This document shows, piece by piece, positions 17,414 to 26,010 of a stretch of DNA of 64,000 nucleotides (the stretch's first letter is position 1; every line of letters begins with the position of its first letter). A program made the position numbers and the translations under genes. This DNA is from CAVSMC01 sp963728935 (GTDB taxonomy: Bacteria; Pseudomonadota; Gammaproteobacteria; Burkholderiales; Casimicrobiaceae), in the NCBI GenBank assembly GCA_963728935.1, contig CAVSMC010000001.1, forward strand, positions 2,728,001 through 2,792,000, given 5' to 3'. Below the pieces are notes generated by a model. That model was not told the DNA's origin. It did not search any database and saw nothing but the letters and a program-made list of their open reading frames with translations.

Positions 17414-18658
17414 ATGCAGACCGCGCTCGCCGATTTCATCCGTGACACGCCCGAAGGACGCGAAGCCGACGCGATCCTCCGCGCGTGCGTGCACTGCGGC
17501 TTCTGCACGGCGACATGTCCGACGTACCAATTGACCGGCGACGAGCTCGACGGGCCGCGCGGCCGCATCTATCTGATGAAGCAGGCGCTCGAAGGCGGCG
17601 AGGTCAGCGCGCGCACGCAGCTGCATCTCGATCGCTGCCTCACGTGCCGTGCCTGCGAGACCACGTGTCCATCGGGCGTCAAATACGGGCGGCTGCTCGA
17701 TATCGGGCGGCGCGTGGTCGATCAGCGCGTCGAGCGTCCCGCCGCCGAACAGGCGAAACGCTGGGCGCTGCGCCGGGCGCTGCTCGCGAGGCCGCTCTTC
17801 GGATCGGCGGTTGCGATCGGCCGGATGATGCGGCCGTTCCTTCCGCGCGCGATCGCGAAGCAGGTATTGCCGACGACCGGCGCGACGACGTGGCCGCCGC
17901 CGCGTCACGCGCGCAAGATGCTCGTGCTCGAAGGCTGCGTGCAAGGCACGCTGGCGCCTTCGATCGACGCTGCGATGGCGCGCGTGCTCGACCGCGTCGA
18001 CATTTCGCTGATCCGCGCGGGTGGCGGCTGTTGCGGCGCGATGCCGCATCATCTGGACGCCGAGTCCGAGGCGATCGTGCTGATGAAGCGCAACATCGAT
18101 GCGTGGTGGCCGCACATCGAGCGCGGTGCCGAGGCGATCGTGGTCACGGCCAGCGGCTGCGGCGTGATGGTCAAGGAATACGGCCATCTGTTGCGGCTCG
18201 ATCCAATGTACGCGGCGAAGGCGAAGAAGATTTCGGAGCTCTCCCGCGACACCGTCGAGGTCGTCGCCGCCGAATGGCCGCGCATTGCGCCGAGGATCGC
18301 GATGGATCTCGGCTCGCAGCGCGTCGCGTTCCAATCGCCGTGCTCGCTGCAGCACGGATTACGCCTGAAGGGTCGTGTCGAGGAGATCCTGCAGGCGCTC
18401 GGCCTCAACCTGGTGCCCGTCGCCGATGCGCATTTGTGCTGCGGGTCGGCAGGAACGTACTCGATCCTGCAGCCGGAATTCTCCGCGCAGCTCAAGGCGA
18501 ACAAGCTTGCGGCGCTGCACGCGGGAAAGCCGGACGTGATCGCAACCGCGAACATCGGCTGCCTCGCTCATCTTTCGAACGGTGCCAAGCGGCCGGTCAG
18601 GCACTGGATCGAGCTGCTGGACGAGCGCATGGCGAGCGACGACCGCGCGGCGCCCTGA
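17414..18658 (+). CDS. glcF: Glycolate oxidase iron-sulfur subunit GlcF
   Basis: A 414-residue electron-transfer subunit. Two ferredoxin-type clusters are coordinated by C25-C28-C31-C35 (CVHCGFCTATCP) and C75-C78-C81-C85 (CLTCRACETTCP). Two CCG domains follow, with GGGCCGAMPHH and LCCGSAGTYSIL, which bind another cluster in related proteins. It passes electrons from the FAD subunits to the quinone pool at the membrane. It closes the glcD-glcE-glcF set. Confidence 0.95.
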   Translation: MQTALADFIRDTPEGREADAILRACVHCGFCTATCPTYQLTGDELDGPRGRIYLMKQALEGGEVSARTQLHLDRCLTCRACETTCPSGVKYGRLLDIGRRVVDQRVERPAAEQAKRWALRRALLARPLFGSAVAIGRMMRPFLPRAIAKQVLPTTGATTWPPPRHARKMLVLEGCVQGTLAPSIDAAMARVLDRVDISLIRAGGGCCGAMPHHLDAESEAIVLMKRNIDAWWPHIERGAEAIVVTASGCGVMVKEYGHLLRLDPMYAAKAKKISELSRDTVEVVAAEWPRIAPRIAMDLGSQRVAFQSPCSLQHGLRLKGRVEEILQALGLNLVPVADAHLCCGSAGTYSILQPEFSAQLKANKLAALHAGKPDVIATANIGCLAHLSNGAKRPVRHWIELLDERMASDDRAAP

Positions 18659-18748
18659 CCGTCGCGCGATGCCCCAGCACGCCAAGGTTGCCGACCGCGC
18701 GCTCGCGCGTTCGCGCTACGTCGCTTCGTCGCGATTCCCACGCGTTGG

Positions 18749-19123
18749 ATGGACAACGACAGCTACGGCCACGTCAACAACGTCACGTACTATTCGTACT
18801 TCGACACCGCGGTGAACGAGCACCTGATTCGAAGCGGCGGTCTCGACATCCGCGACGGCGGCGAGATCGGCATCGTCGTCGAAACGATGTGCCGCTTTCA
18901 TCGCTCGCTTTCGTTTCCCGACGTCGTCGACGCAGGTCTCGTGGTGACGAAGATCGGTCGCTCGTCGGTGCGCTATGAGATCGGACTGTTCCGCCAAGGC
19001 GAGCCCGACGCCGCGGCGACCGGCCACTTCGTCCACGTCTGGGTCGATCGCAAATCGCAGCAGCCGGTGCCGATTCCGCCGGCGATCCGCGCTGCGCTCG
19101 AACCCTTGGCGCCCGAGGAATGA
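18749..19123 (+). CDS. Acyl-CoA thioesterase, hotdog fold (N-terminus frame-disrupted)
   Basis: From the only in-frame ATG the product is 124 residues: MDNDSYGHVNNVTYYSYFDTAV, then the hotdog-fold strands, as in 4-hydroxybenzoyl-CoA-type thioesterases, with the catalytic Asp in the opening motif. The conserved FVAIPTRW that normally precedes MDND is readable in this frame just upstream but has no start codon before the glcF stop at 18656. ATG 18669 opens MPQHAKVADRALARSRYVAS in another frame. One missing base near 18715-18730 would join them. Its TGA overlaps the next ATG. Confidence 0.75.
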   Translation: MDNDSYGHVNNVTYYSYFDTAVNEHLIRSGGLDIRDGGEIGIVVETMCRFHRSLSFPDVVDAGLVVTKIGRSSVRYEIGLFRQGEPDAAATGHFVHVWVDRKSQQPVPIPPAIRAALEPLAPEE

Positions 19124-19611
19124 CCGCGTTGTCGTGCGCGCCGATGACAGCCGCCACGCGCGATGCGGCGTTCGGCCTGTTGTCCGGATTCCTGCGCAGC
19201 GACGGCCATTACCTCGCTTCGAGTGCGGCGTATGGCGACGGCGGCGCGATTGCGCTCGAGCGGGCGTTGCAACTGTTCGTCCAGCGCGCCGAGCTCGGCT
19301 TCGTATGGATTGCGACGCACGAGGAAGCGGGCGCAGTTGGGGCGTGCGTCGTCTGTTACGCGATCTCGACGTCGCGCGGCACGCTCGTCGCGAAGCTCGA
19401 CGACGTCGTCGTGCGCGATGGATGGCAGGGCCGCAGTGTGGGGGCTTCGATGCTGACGGCGCTCGCGGCGCATCTGCAAGGCAAGGGCGTCACGCGGATC
19501 GACAGCGCGTGCCATCGCGACAACGCCGGCGCCTGGCGATTCTACGAGCGCCTCGGGTTCAAGCCGCTCGACGAAGAGCGGATCGCGTGGCTGATCGACG
19601 CGCCACGATGA
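19120..19611 (+). CDS. GNAT family N-acetyltransferase
   Basis: A 163-residue acetyltransferase. The acetyl-CoA-binding motif A is seen as KLDDVVVRDGWQGRSVGASMLTALAAHL, and motif B ends with DNAGAWRFYERLGFKPL. The ATG overlaps the thioesterase TGA and the stop overlaps the ispD ATG, so it is translationally coupled on both sides. The acceptor substrate is unknown. Confidence 0.85.
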   Translation: MTALSCAPMTAATRDAAFGLLSGFLRSDGHYLASSAAYGDGGAIALERALQLFVQRAELGFVWIATHEEAGAVGACVVCYAISTSRGTLVAKLDDVVVRDGWQGRSVGASMLTALAAHLQGKGVTRIDSACHRDNAGAWRFYERLGFKPLDEERIAWLIDAPR

Positions 19612-20318
19612 GCGCCGACGCGAGGCTGTTCGCGCTGATACCCGCTGCCGGGGGCGGGAAGCGTTTCGGCGCCGACGAGCCGAAGCAATATGCGACGCTG
19701 ATGGGGCGCCCGGTGATCGCGCGCACGATCGAGCGGCTCGCGGGAGCGCTGGAATTCGAGCGCATCGTCGTCGCGCTCGCTGCAGACGACACACGCTTCG
19801 AGTTGGTTGCGCCGTTGCGCGTGCCGGTGCAAGCGTTGCGCTGCGGCGGGTCGACGCGCGCCGAGACGGTGAAGAACGCGCTCGCGCGTCTTGCGACGGT
19901 GTGCAATCACGACGACTGGGTGCTCGTTCACGATGCCGCGCGTCCATGCGTACCGGTCGACGCGCTGAAGCGTCTTGTCGCCGAGCTCGTCGGCGAGCCG
20001 ATCGGCGGCTTGCTCGCGGTGCCGATCGCCGACACCGTCAAGCGCGAGGACAGCGCAACGCACCCGCGCGTGCGCGCGACCGAGGCGCGCGACGGTCTGT
20101 GGCAGGCGCAGACGCCGCAGATGTTCCGCTACCATGTGCTCGTCGATGCTCTCGCTCGTGAGGGCGCGCTTGCATCGACCGACGAATCGCAGGCCGTCGA
20201 AGCGACCGGCGCGCAACCGCGGCTGGTATTGGGCAGCGCACGCAACGTCAAGATCACCTACCCGCCCGACATCGCGCTTGCCGCTGCGATTCTCGCGGCG
20301 CAGGAGCACGGCGCATGA
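19608..20318 (+). CDS. ispD: 2-C-methyl-D-erythritol 4-phosphate cytidylyltransferase
   Basis: The 236-residue enzyme couples CTP to MEP in the non-mevalonate isoprenoid pathway. The nucleotide-binding loop is IPAAGGGKRFGADEPKQY. VHDAARPCV and PIADTVKRE are conserved, as are the catalytic-region WQAQTPQMFRY and late ARNVKITYPPDIALA. ATGA overlaps join it to the acetyltransferase upstream and to ispF downstream. Confidence 0.96.
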   Translation: MSADARLFALIPAAGGGKRFGADEPKQYATLMGRPVIARTIERLAGALEFERIVVALAADDTRFELVAPLRVPVQALRCGGSTRAETVKNALARLATVCNHDDWVLVHDAARPCVPVDALKRLVAELVGEPIGGLLAVPIADTVKREDSATHPRVRATEARDGLWQAQTPQMFRYHVLVDALAREGALASTDESQAVEATGAQPRLVLGSARNVKITYPPDIALAAAILAAQEHGA

Positions 20319-20332
20319 GCGGAGGCCGAGCG

Positions 20333-20821
20333 ATGAGTGTACGCATCGGCACCGGCTTCGACGTTCACGCGCTCGTCGCGGGGCGGCCGCTCGTCATCGG
20401 CGGCGTGGTCATTGCGTATGATCGCGGCCTCGAAGGCCATTCCGACGCCGACGTGTTGTTGCATGCGATCGCCGATGCACTGCTCGGCGCGCTCGCGCTC
20501 GGCGATCTCGGACGCCATTTTGCGGACACCGATCCGGCATGGAAGGGCGCCGACAGCCGTGCGCTGTTGCGCCGGGTTGTGAAACTCGTGCTCGATCGCG
20601 GCTATACGATCGGCAACGTCGATGCGACGGTGATCGCGCAGGCGCCGAAGCTCGCGCCTTACATCCCGGCGATGCGCGCGAACATCGCTGCCGACCTCGC
20701 GTGCGACGAAGCATACGTCAGCGTGAAGGCGACGACCACCGAGCGCCTGGGCTTCACCGGTCGCGGCGAAGGTATCGCGGCAATGGCGAGCGTGCTGGTC
20801 GAACGCACGAGCGCCGGCTGA
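20333..20821 (+). CDS. ispF: 2-C-methyl-D-erythritol 2,4-cyclodiphosphate synthase
   Basis: A 162-residue trimeric zinc enzyme that follows IspE in the isoprenoid pathway. Metal ligands are the Asp and His in GTGFDVHAL and the His in LLHAIADALLGA; EGHSDADV and ATTTERLGFTGRGEGI are typical. The start at 20333 has GGAGG 8 bases upstream and gives the usual length; an ATG at 20315 overlapping the ispD stop would add six residues. A terminator follows 14 bases after the stop. Confidence 0.96.
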   Translation: MSVRIGTGFDVHALVAGRPLVIGGVVIAYDRGLEGHSDADVLLHAIADALLGALALGDLGRHFADTDPAWKGADSRALLRRVVKLVLDRGYTIGNVDATVIAQAPKLAPYIPAMRANIAADLACDEAYVSVKATTTERLGFTGRGEGIAAMASVLVERTSAG

Positions 20822-20834
20822 AATACGGGCGCAA

Positions 20835-20865
20835 CAAAAAAGCCCGCGCGCGGCGGGCTTTTTTT
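20835..20865 (+). terminator. Rho-independent terminator after ispF
   Basis: AAAAAAGCCCGC pairs with a GCGGGCTTTTTTT run across a short GC loop. The A-tract on the left also makes it usable from the minus strand, where the small exported protein gene ends at 20881. Confidence 0.9.
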
Positions 20866-20880
20866 GCTCGACGGAACGGT

Positions 20881-21150
20881 CTAGTTTGCGCTGCTCGCAG
20901 CAATCTTCTGCCCGATCACCGGGGTCTTCGCTTTGACAATCGCCTTGTCCGTCGTCGCGGCTGGCCGAGCCTTTGCGACCGCAGCGGCAGGCGCCTTGAC
21001 CGCCGCCGAGGCGGCCGTCGATTCCGTCCTTGCCGGTGTCGGCGCGGCAGAAGCGGACGCCGAAATGTCGCTGCCGTAGTCGCACGCCAATCCGATCGCG
21101 GGAGCAGCACCGAACAGCACCGCCGCCGCCGTCATGCAAAGCCTCTTCAT
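20881..21150 (-). CDS. Small exported Ala/Lys-rich protein
   Basis: An 89-residue protein with a signal peptide (MKRLCMTAAAVLFGAAPAIG) and a start supported by GGAGA 7 bases upstream. The mature part contains one Cys and then an Ala, Thr, Lys and Pro-rich tail (APAAAVAKARPAATTDKAIVKAKTP) of low complexity. No family is recognised; it is probably a disordered periplasmic protein. It converges on ispF at the shared terminator. Confidence 0.6.
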   Translation of the reverse strand: MKRLCMTAAAVLFGAAPAIGLACDYGSDISASASAAPTPARTESTAASAAVKAPAAAVAKARPAATTDKAIVKAKTPVIGQKIAASSAN

Positions 21151-21260
21151 CGCGATCTCCTGGTCGGAACGAATCCGAATTACAATTTGCGCGTATCGAG
21201 AACGATTGTCAATCAGCGGAAACGCCCGTCGCGCTCAATCTCCATGTTGCGGAGTAGACC

Positions 21261-22667
21261 ATGGCGCAGCCAGATAGCCACATCGAAACGTTCCGCGCGG
21301 CGTTTGCCGGGCAAGCGCTGACGTCCCTCGATTCCGGCTACGACAGCGCGCGATCGGTGTGGAACGGTGCGATCGATCGCAGGCCCGCGGTTATCGCGCG
21401 CTGCACGGACGCAGCGCAGGTGTCCGACGCGATTCGCTTCGCGCGTGCGCACGGACTCGAAATCGCGATTCGCGGCGGCGGCCACAACTACGCGGGGCAT
21501 GCCGTCTGCGACGGCGGCATGATGATTCATCTCGGTGCGATGAACAGCATCATGGTCAATCCCACGACGCACCGCGCGGTCTGCGGCGGCGGCGCGACAT
21601 GGGGCGACATCGATGCCGCGACGCAGAAGCACGGCCTCGCCGTACCTGGCGGTTTCATCAGTCACACGGGCATCGCAGGGCTTGCGCTCGGCGGCGGCAT
21701 CGGGTGGCTCACGAAGAAGGCGGGACTCAGCTGCGACAATCTCGTCGCAGCCGAAGTGGTCACCGCCGATTCGCACATCGTGCGCGCGTCCAAGGACGAG
21801 CACGCGGAGCTGTTCTGGGCGCTGCGCGGCGGCGGCGGCAATTTCGGCGTCGTCACGTCGTTCGAGTTCGAGCTGCATGAAGTCGGGCCGATGGTGAACA
21901 TCGCGCTCTTCTTCTGGCCGCTCGCGCGCGGGTACGAGGCGCTGCGTGTAAGCCGCGACTTCATCGAGACGCTGCCCGACGAGACGGCAGGTTTCATCGC
22001 CGCCGCGCTGAGCGCTCCGCCAGCGCCGTTCGTTCCGGAGCAACACCGGCTGCAGCCCGGACATGCGCTGCTCATCGCCGGCTTCGGGTCGGCGGAGCAC
22101 CACGCGGCCGTCGTCGCGCCGATCCGTAAGGCGCTGCCGCCGCTGTTCGAGCTCGTGACGCCGATTCCCTATGTCGGCTTGCAGCAAATGTTCAACGACA
22201 GCGCGCCGTGGGGTCTGTGGGGCTACGAGAAGGCGCTGTACCTGGACGAGCTTTCCGACGCGGCGATCGCGGTCATCGCAGCGCACGCGCCGAAGAAGCA
22301 GTCGCCGCTGTCGTTCTGTCCGACCTTCGCGCTGACCGGCGCCTATCGCGAGCAGCGAGACGCCGACACGGCGTTTGGCGGAAGCCGATCGGCAAATTAC
22401 ATCTTCAACATCGCCGGTCACGGGCCGACGCGCGAGCTCTACGAAGCGGAGCGCGCCTGGGTACGCGATTTCTGGGACGCCATGCGTCCGCACGCGAGCA
22501 GCTCGGGCAGCTACGTGAACTTCATGGCGGACGTAGACGAGGATCGCGTGCGTTCCGCCTATGGTGCGCAGAAATACGAGCGCCTCGCGCGCATCAAGGC
22601 CGAATACGATCCCCGGAACGTGTTCCACTTGAACGCGAACATCCGGCCCGCACCGCCGTTACGCTGA
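21261..22667 (+). CDS. FAD-binding oxidoreductase, berberine-bridge type, bicovalent flavin
   Basis: A 468-residue BBE/p-cresol methylhydroxylase-fold oxidase. His75 in AIRGGGHNYAGH and Cys158 in AGLSCDNLV sit at the two positions that attach FAD bicovalently in gluco-oligosaccharide oxidases. The C-terminal BBE domain is YVNFMADVDEDRVRSAYG and YDPRNVFHLNANI. Such enzymes oxidise sugars, alkaloids or other alcohols with oxygen. No secretion signal is visible. A second paralogue lies at 26010 without the Cys. Confidence 0.87.
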   Translation: MAQPDSHIETFRAAFAGQALTSLDSGYDSARSVWNGAIDRRPAVIARCTDAAQVSDAIRFARAHGLEIAIRGGGHNYAGHAVCDGGMMIHLGAMNSIMVNPTTHRAVCGGGATWGDIDAATQKHGLAVPGGFISHTGIAGLALGGGIGWLTKKAGLSCDNLVAAEVVTADSHIVRASKDEHAELFWALRGGGGNFGVVTSFEFELHEVGPMVNIALFFWPLARGYEALRVSRDFIETLPDETAGFIAAALSAPPAPFVPEQHRLQPGHALLIAGFGSAEHHAAVVAPIRKALPPLFELVTPIPYVGLQQMFNDSAPWGLWGYEKALYLDELSDAAIAVIAAHAPKKQSPLSFCPTFALTGAYREQRDADTAFGGSRSANYIFNIAGHGPTRELYEAERAWVRDFWDAMRPHASSSGSYVNFMADVDEDRVRSAYGAQKYERLARIKAEYDPRNVFHLNANIRPAPPLR

Positions 22668-22683
22668 TTCGCGCCGCATCCCT

Positions 22684-23226
22684 ATGAAGCGTTTGTCCGT
22701 CGCCGCGAGCGTTGCCGTCGCCCTCGTCGCGCACGGGGTTGTCGGTGCGCAGAACGCGAACGTTCGGGCCGCGTCGTCGTTGACGAACGCCGTCGTGCTG
22801 GTGGATGCGACCGGCAAGGTCGCTGCGCGACCGCTCGACGACACGCTCATGCTCGTAACCGTCGGCAACGCGGTCGTAGCGCCCGCGCTGATCCGACCGC
22901 TGTTCGATCGCGATGGGCATGCGGCGTCCGGACTGGCGACGTGGCAAGCCGGAGGCAGCGTGTTGTTCACGTCGCCCGATTGCACGACTGGAGCGCACGT
23001 CCACAGCCCGTCGCGCTCGGGCGTGCGCGCGACCGCGCAGGTCGAGACACCGGTCGGTATCGTCCTCTACGTCGCTGCGATCGGGACAGCGACCACCGCA
23101 GCGGTTCAATCGATCCTCTACGACACGGGCTGTGCGCAGGTGACGGTCCAGCAGAAGGGCTTGCTTCCCGTCGTGGCGACCGTGAATTTGAACTCGGCCT
23201 ATCCGCCGCCGCTCTCGTTTCAGTAG
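22684..23226 (+). CDS. Exported protein of unknown function
   Basis: A 180-residue product with a clear signal peptide (MKRLSVAASVAVALVAHGVVGAQN). The mature chain is rich in Val and Ala beta-strand-like segments and has Cys in SPDCTTG and YDTGCAQV that may form a disulfide. No known family is recognised. It follows the first FAD oxidase by 16 bases on the same strand. Confidence 0.65.
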   Translation: MKRLSVAASVAVALVAHGVVGAQNANVRAASSLTNAVVLVDATGKVAARPLDDTLMLVTVGNAVVAPALIRPLFDRDGHAASGLATWQAGGSVLFTSPDCTTGAHVHSPSRSGVRATAQVETPVGIVLYVAAIGTATTAAVQSILYDTGCAQVTVQQKGLLPVVATVNLNSAYPPPLSFQ

Positions 23227-23285
23227 TCGTTGCGCGCGATGCCGCAACGATGAAGCAAAGGGCCGGCGGGACGGGACCGGGGTCG

Positions 23286-24962
23286 ATGAGCAATCCTGAT
23301 CGACGATATCCGAGCGGGCGCGACGCCGGCGCCGGCGACCAGCTCGAACGCGGCCGCGAGCTCTACATGCGCCGGGCGTGGGCCGAAGCCTATCGCTCGC
23401 TTTCGGCCGCCGACCGGGCAGCACCGCTGGGCGCCGCGGATTTGGAGCTGCTTGCGACATCGGCGTATCTGATCGGTCGTGACGACGACTATCTCAGCGC
23501 GCTCGAGCGCGCCCACAGAGCGTATCTGGAGCGCGGCGAAGACGTGCACGCCGTCCGCTGTGCATTTTGGCTGGGCCTTCGCCTGATGTTTCGTGGAGAG
23601 ACGGGTCGCGCGACCGGATGGCTTGGTCGCGCGCAGCGCCTGCTCGAACGCGAGAAGCGTCACTGCGTCGAGAGCGGCTACCTGCTGCTTCCGGTCGTGC
23701 AGCGCTACCTTGGTGCTCGAGATTGGGAGTCCGCGTACGCGACTGCAGCGAGCGCCGCACAGTTCGGCGAGCGCTTCGCCGACGCTGATCTGGTCGCCAT
23801 CGCGCGACACCTGCAAGGCCGCGCTCGACTGCAGCAAGGGCACGTCGTCGAAGGGCTCGCGCTGCTGGACGAGGCTATGGTCGCGGTCACCGCGCGCGAG
23901 CTCTCGCCGCTCATCACGGGCCTGATCTATTGCAGCGTCATTGAAGGCTGCCAGCAAGTATTCGCCGTGGGCCGTGCCCGCGAGTGGACCTCAGCGCTGG
24001 CGCAATGGTGCGAGCTGCAACCGGAGATGGTGGCGTTCACGGGCGTTTGCCGTGTGCATCGCGCCGAAATCATGCAATTACGAGGTGCATGGCAGGATGC
24101 CATCGAGGAGGCGCAGCGCGCCTTCGCGCGGTGCTCGGAACTCGGCGACCGGCGCGCGGGCGCCGAAGCCTTGTATCAGCAGGGCGAGGTGCATCGCCTG
24201 CGCGGGGAATTCGCTGCGGCCGACGAGGCGTATCGGAGCGCAAGCCAATGGGGACGCGAGCCGCAGCCGGGCCTCGCGCTGTTGCGGCTGGCACAAGGAC
24301 GTACCGACGCGGCGATCAGATCGGTACGGCGCGTGGTGAGCGCAACGACCGATCGGCTGCAGCGCGTCGCGCTCCTGGGCGCCGGCATCGAGATCATGCT
24401 CGCGGCCGGCAGCCTCGAAGAAGCCCGCGACGCTTGTCGCGAGTTGGCGCAGACCGCAGCGAGCCTCGGTACCGATGTGCTCGGCGCGACCGCAGCACAG
24501 GCACAAGGAGCGCTCGAATTGGCGGAAGGCGATGCTTCGGCTGCGCTGGAATGTCTGCGGCGCGCCTGGCAGGCGTGGCAGCAAATAGATGCTCCGTATC
24601 CCGCCGCGCGCGTGCGAATGCTCGCCGGACTCGCCTGCCGCGCTCTTGGGGATGACGACGGGAGCAAGCTGGAGCTGGACGCGGCGAGGGCCATCTTCGA
24701 GCGGCTGGGCGCCGCGGCCGACCTCGCGCGCATCGACTCGCTCACCGGCCGGACGTCTTCGGCTCGCACCGGTGGGTTGAGCCCGCGCGAGCTGCAGGTG
24801 CTTCGCTTGGTCGCCGCCGGCAAGACGAATAGGACGATTGCCGCCGAGCTGTTCTTGAGCGAGAAGACCGTCGACAGGCACGTGAGCAACATCTTCACCA
24901 AGCTGGATGTCCCCTCGCGGGCCGCAGCCACCGCTTACGCGTACGAGCACCAGTTGATCTGA
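23286..24962 (+). CDS. LuxR-family regulator with N-terminal helical/TPR-like repeats
   Basis: About 558 residues. The first 480 or so form helical hairpins resembling TPRs (ELYMRRAWAEAYRSLSAADRA, then ALYQQGEVHRLRGEFAAADEAYRSA). The C-terminus is a GerE/LuxR helix-turn-helix: LSPRELQVLRLVAAGKTNRTIAAELFLSEKTVDRHVSNIFTKL. There is no ATP-binding P-loop, so it is not a MalT-type STAND protein. The start may also be ATG 23250; neither has a strong ribosome site. It precedes the hydrolase and FAD-oxidase genes and is their likely regulator. Confidence 0.82.
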   Translation: MSNPDRRYPSGRDAGAGDQLERGRELYMRRAWAEAYRSLSAADRAAPLGAADLELLATSAYLIGRDDDYLSALERAHRAYLERGEDVHAVRCAFWLGLRLMFRGETGRATGWLGRAQRLLEREKRHCVESGYLLLPVVQRYLGARDWESAYATAASAAQFGERFADADLVAIARHLQGRARLQQGHVVEGLALLDEAMVAVTARELSPLITGLIYCSVIEGCQQVFAVGRAREWTSALAQWCELQPEMVAFTGVCRVHRAEIMQLRGAWQDAIEEAQRAFARCSELGDRRAGAEALYQQGEVHRLRGEFAAADEAYRSASQWGREPQPGLALLRLAQGRTDAAIRSVRRVVSATTDRLQRVALLGAGIEIMLAAGSLEEARDACRELAQTAASLGTDVLGATAAQAQGALELAEGDASAALECLRRAWQAWQQIDAPYPAARVRMLAGLACRALGDDDGSKLELDAARAIFERLGAAADLARIDSLTGRTSSARTGGLSPRELQVLRLVAAGKTNRTIAAELFLSEKTVDRHVSNIFTKLDVPSRAAATAYAYEHQLI

Positions 24963-24971
24963 ACATGGGCT

Positions 24972-25019
24972 GGGCAGAATCACCCATACGCGGTTGGCCG
25001 CAGATTGGGTGATTCGCCC
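24972..25019. promoter_or_regulatory. Long palindrome between the LuxR-type gene and the hydrolase gene
   Basis: GAATCACCCA (24977-24986) and TGGGTGATTC (25006-25015) are exact reverse complements. GGGC and GCCC extend the arms outward with one bulged A, and a GCGG/CCGC stem lies inside. Without a T-tract it looks more like an operator or RNA switch than a terminator. Confidence 0.55.
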
Positions 25020-25040
25020 GACGCGCTTTCTGCTCCCGAA

Positions 25041-25062
25041 GCCTATGGTGGGGGTCATAGGC
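25041..25062. promoter_or_regulatory. Inverted repeat next to the ribosome-binding site of the hydrolase gene
   Basis: GCCTATG and CATAGGC flank GTGGGGGT. The right arm touches the AAGGAG ribosome site at 25063-25068, so a hairpin here could hide or present that site. Confidence 0.5.
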
Positions 25063-25074
25063 AAGGAGCAAATC

Positions 25075-26010
25075 ATGATCATTCGGAGCTCAACGCAAGA
25101 CCCATCGATTGCGGCAAGTGTGCAGGCGCAAAGTAACCGGCAAGGGGCCGACGACGCTCGCCGCCGGCTGTTGGCGGCGATGCCGGTCACCGAACGAAGG
25201 CTGCGGCTCGCCGGCGTTTCGACCGCGGTGTTCGAAGGCGGTGCGGGGCCGCCGGTCGTTCTGTTGCACGGACCGGGAGGATTCGCGGCGCATTGGATGC
25301 GCGTAATCCCCGAGCTCGTAACACACCATCGCGTCATCGTTCCGGAGCTGCCGGGTCATGGCGGCTCGATAGTCGATGACGTTCCGCTAACCGTCGCGCG
25401 GGTGCGCGCTTGGCTGAGCGAGCTCATCAGCGAGACACGCGCGTCGCGCCCCGCGCTCGTGGGCCATTTGCTCGGGGGCGCGATCGCGGCGCGCTTTGCG
25501 GCGAGCGACGGTACGAGGCTTGATCGCGTTGTGCTGGTCGACACGTTCGGCCTCACTCCGTTTGAACCGGCGCCGCGGCTCGCGCGCGCTCTGACCGAAT
25601 TCCTCGCGCAACCCACCGAGCACACGCACGAAATGCTGTGGCAGTACTGCGCGCGCGATCTGGGTCGCTTGCGAAAGGAGATGGGCGAGCGGTGGGTGCC
25701 ATTCGAGGCTTACAACCTCGACCGTGCGCGCACCCCGAGCGTGAGGGCCGCTTTCTCGGCGCTCATGAGCAGCTTCGGCGTGGCGATTCCTCCTGTGGAG
25801 CTCGCGCGAATTGCGGTTCCTGCAACCTTGATCTGGGGACGGCACGATCTCGCCACGCCGCTGGACGTCGCGGCGGCCGCGAGCACGCGTTACGGATGGC
25901 CGCTGCACGTGATCGAGAATGCCAACGATGCCCCTCCGATTGAACAACCCGAAGCGTTTCTGGGCGCGCTGCGCATGGCGCTTGGGAGCTCGACCGAGGT
26001 CGTTCGGTGA
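25075..26010 (+). CDS. Alpha/beta-hydrolase fold protein lacking two catalytic residues
   Basis: A 311-residue protein with start set by AAGGAG 6 bases upstream. The fold is clear: VVLLHGPGGFAAHW gives the oxyanion-hole motif and VPELPGHGGS follows. The nucleophile elbow reads GHLLGG, with Leu132 where Ser is expected (codon TTG at 25468). The acid Asp258 in WGRHDLATP is kept. The catalytic His is replaced by Asp285 in ENANDAPPIEQP (codon GAT at 25927). Each change is one base from the consensus codon. The protein is probably not a hydrolase; a ligand-binding role is possible. It overlaps the next gene by one base. Confidence 0.8.
   Translation: MIIRSSTQDPSIAASVQAQSNRQGADDARRRLLAAMPVTERRLRLAGVSTAVFEGGAGPPVVLLHGPGGFAAHWMRVIPELVTHHRVIVPELPGHGGSIVDDVPLTVARVRAWLSELISETRASRPALVGHLLGGAIAARFAASDGTRLDRVVLVDTFGLTPFEPAPRLARALTEFLAQPTEHTHEMLWQYCARDLGRLRKEMGERWVPFEAYNLDRARTPSVRAAFSALMSSFGVAIPPVELARIAVPATLIWGRHDLATPLDVAAAASTRYGWPLHVIENANDAPPIEQPEAFLGALRMALGSSTEVVR

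Noticed and set aside
21180..21225. Fur-box-like sequence in the gap before the first FAD oxidase
   Set aside because: Only a loose match to the Fur consensus, and neighbouring genes are not iron-related.
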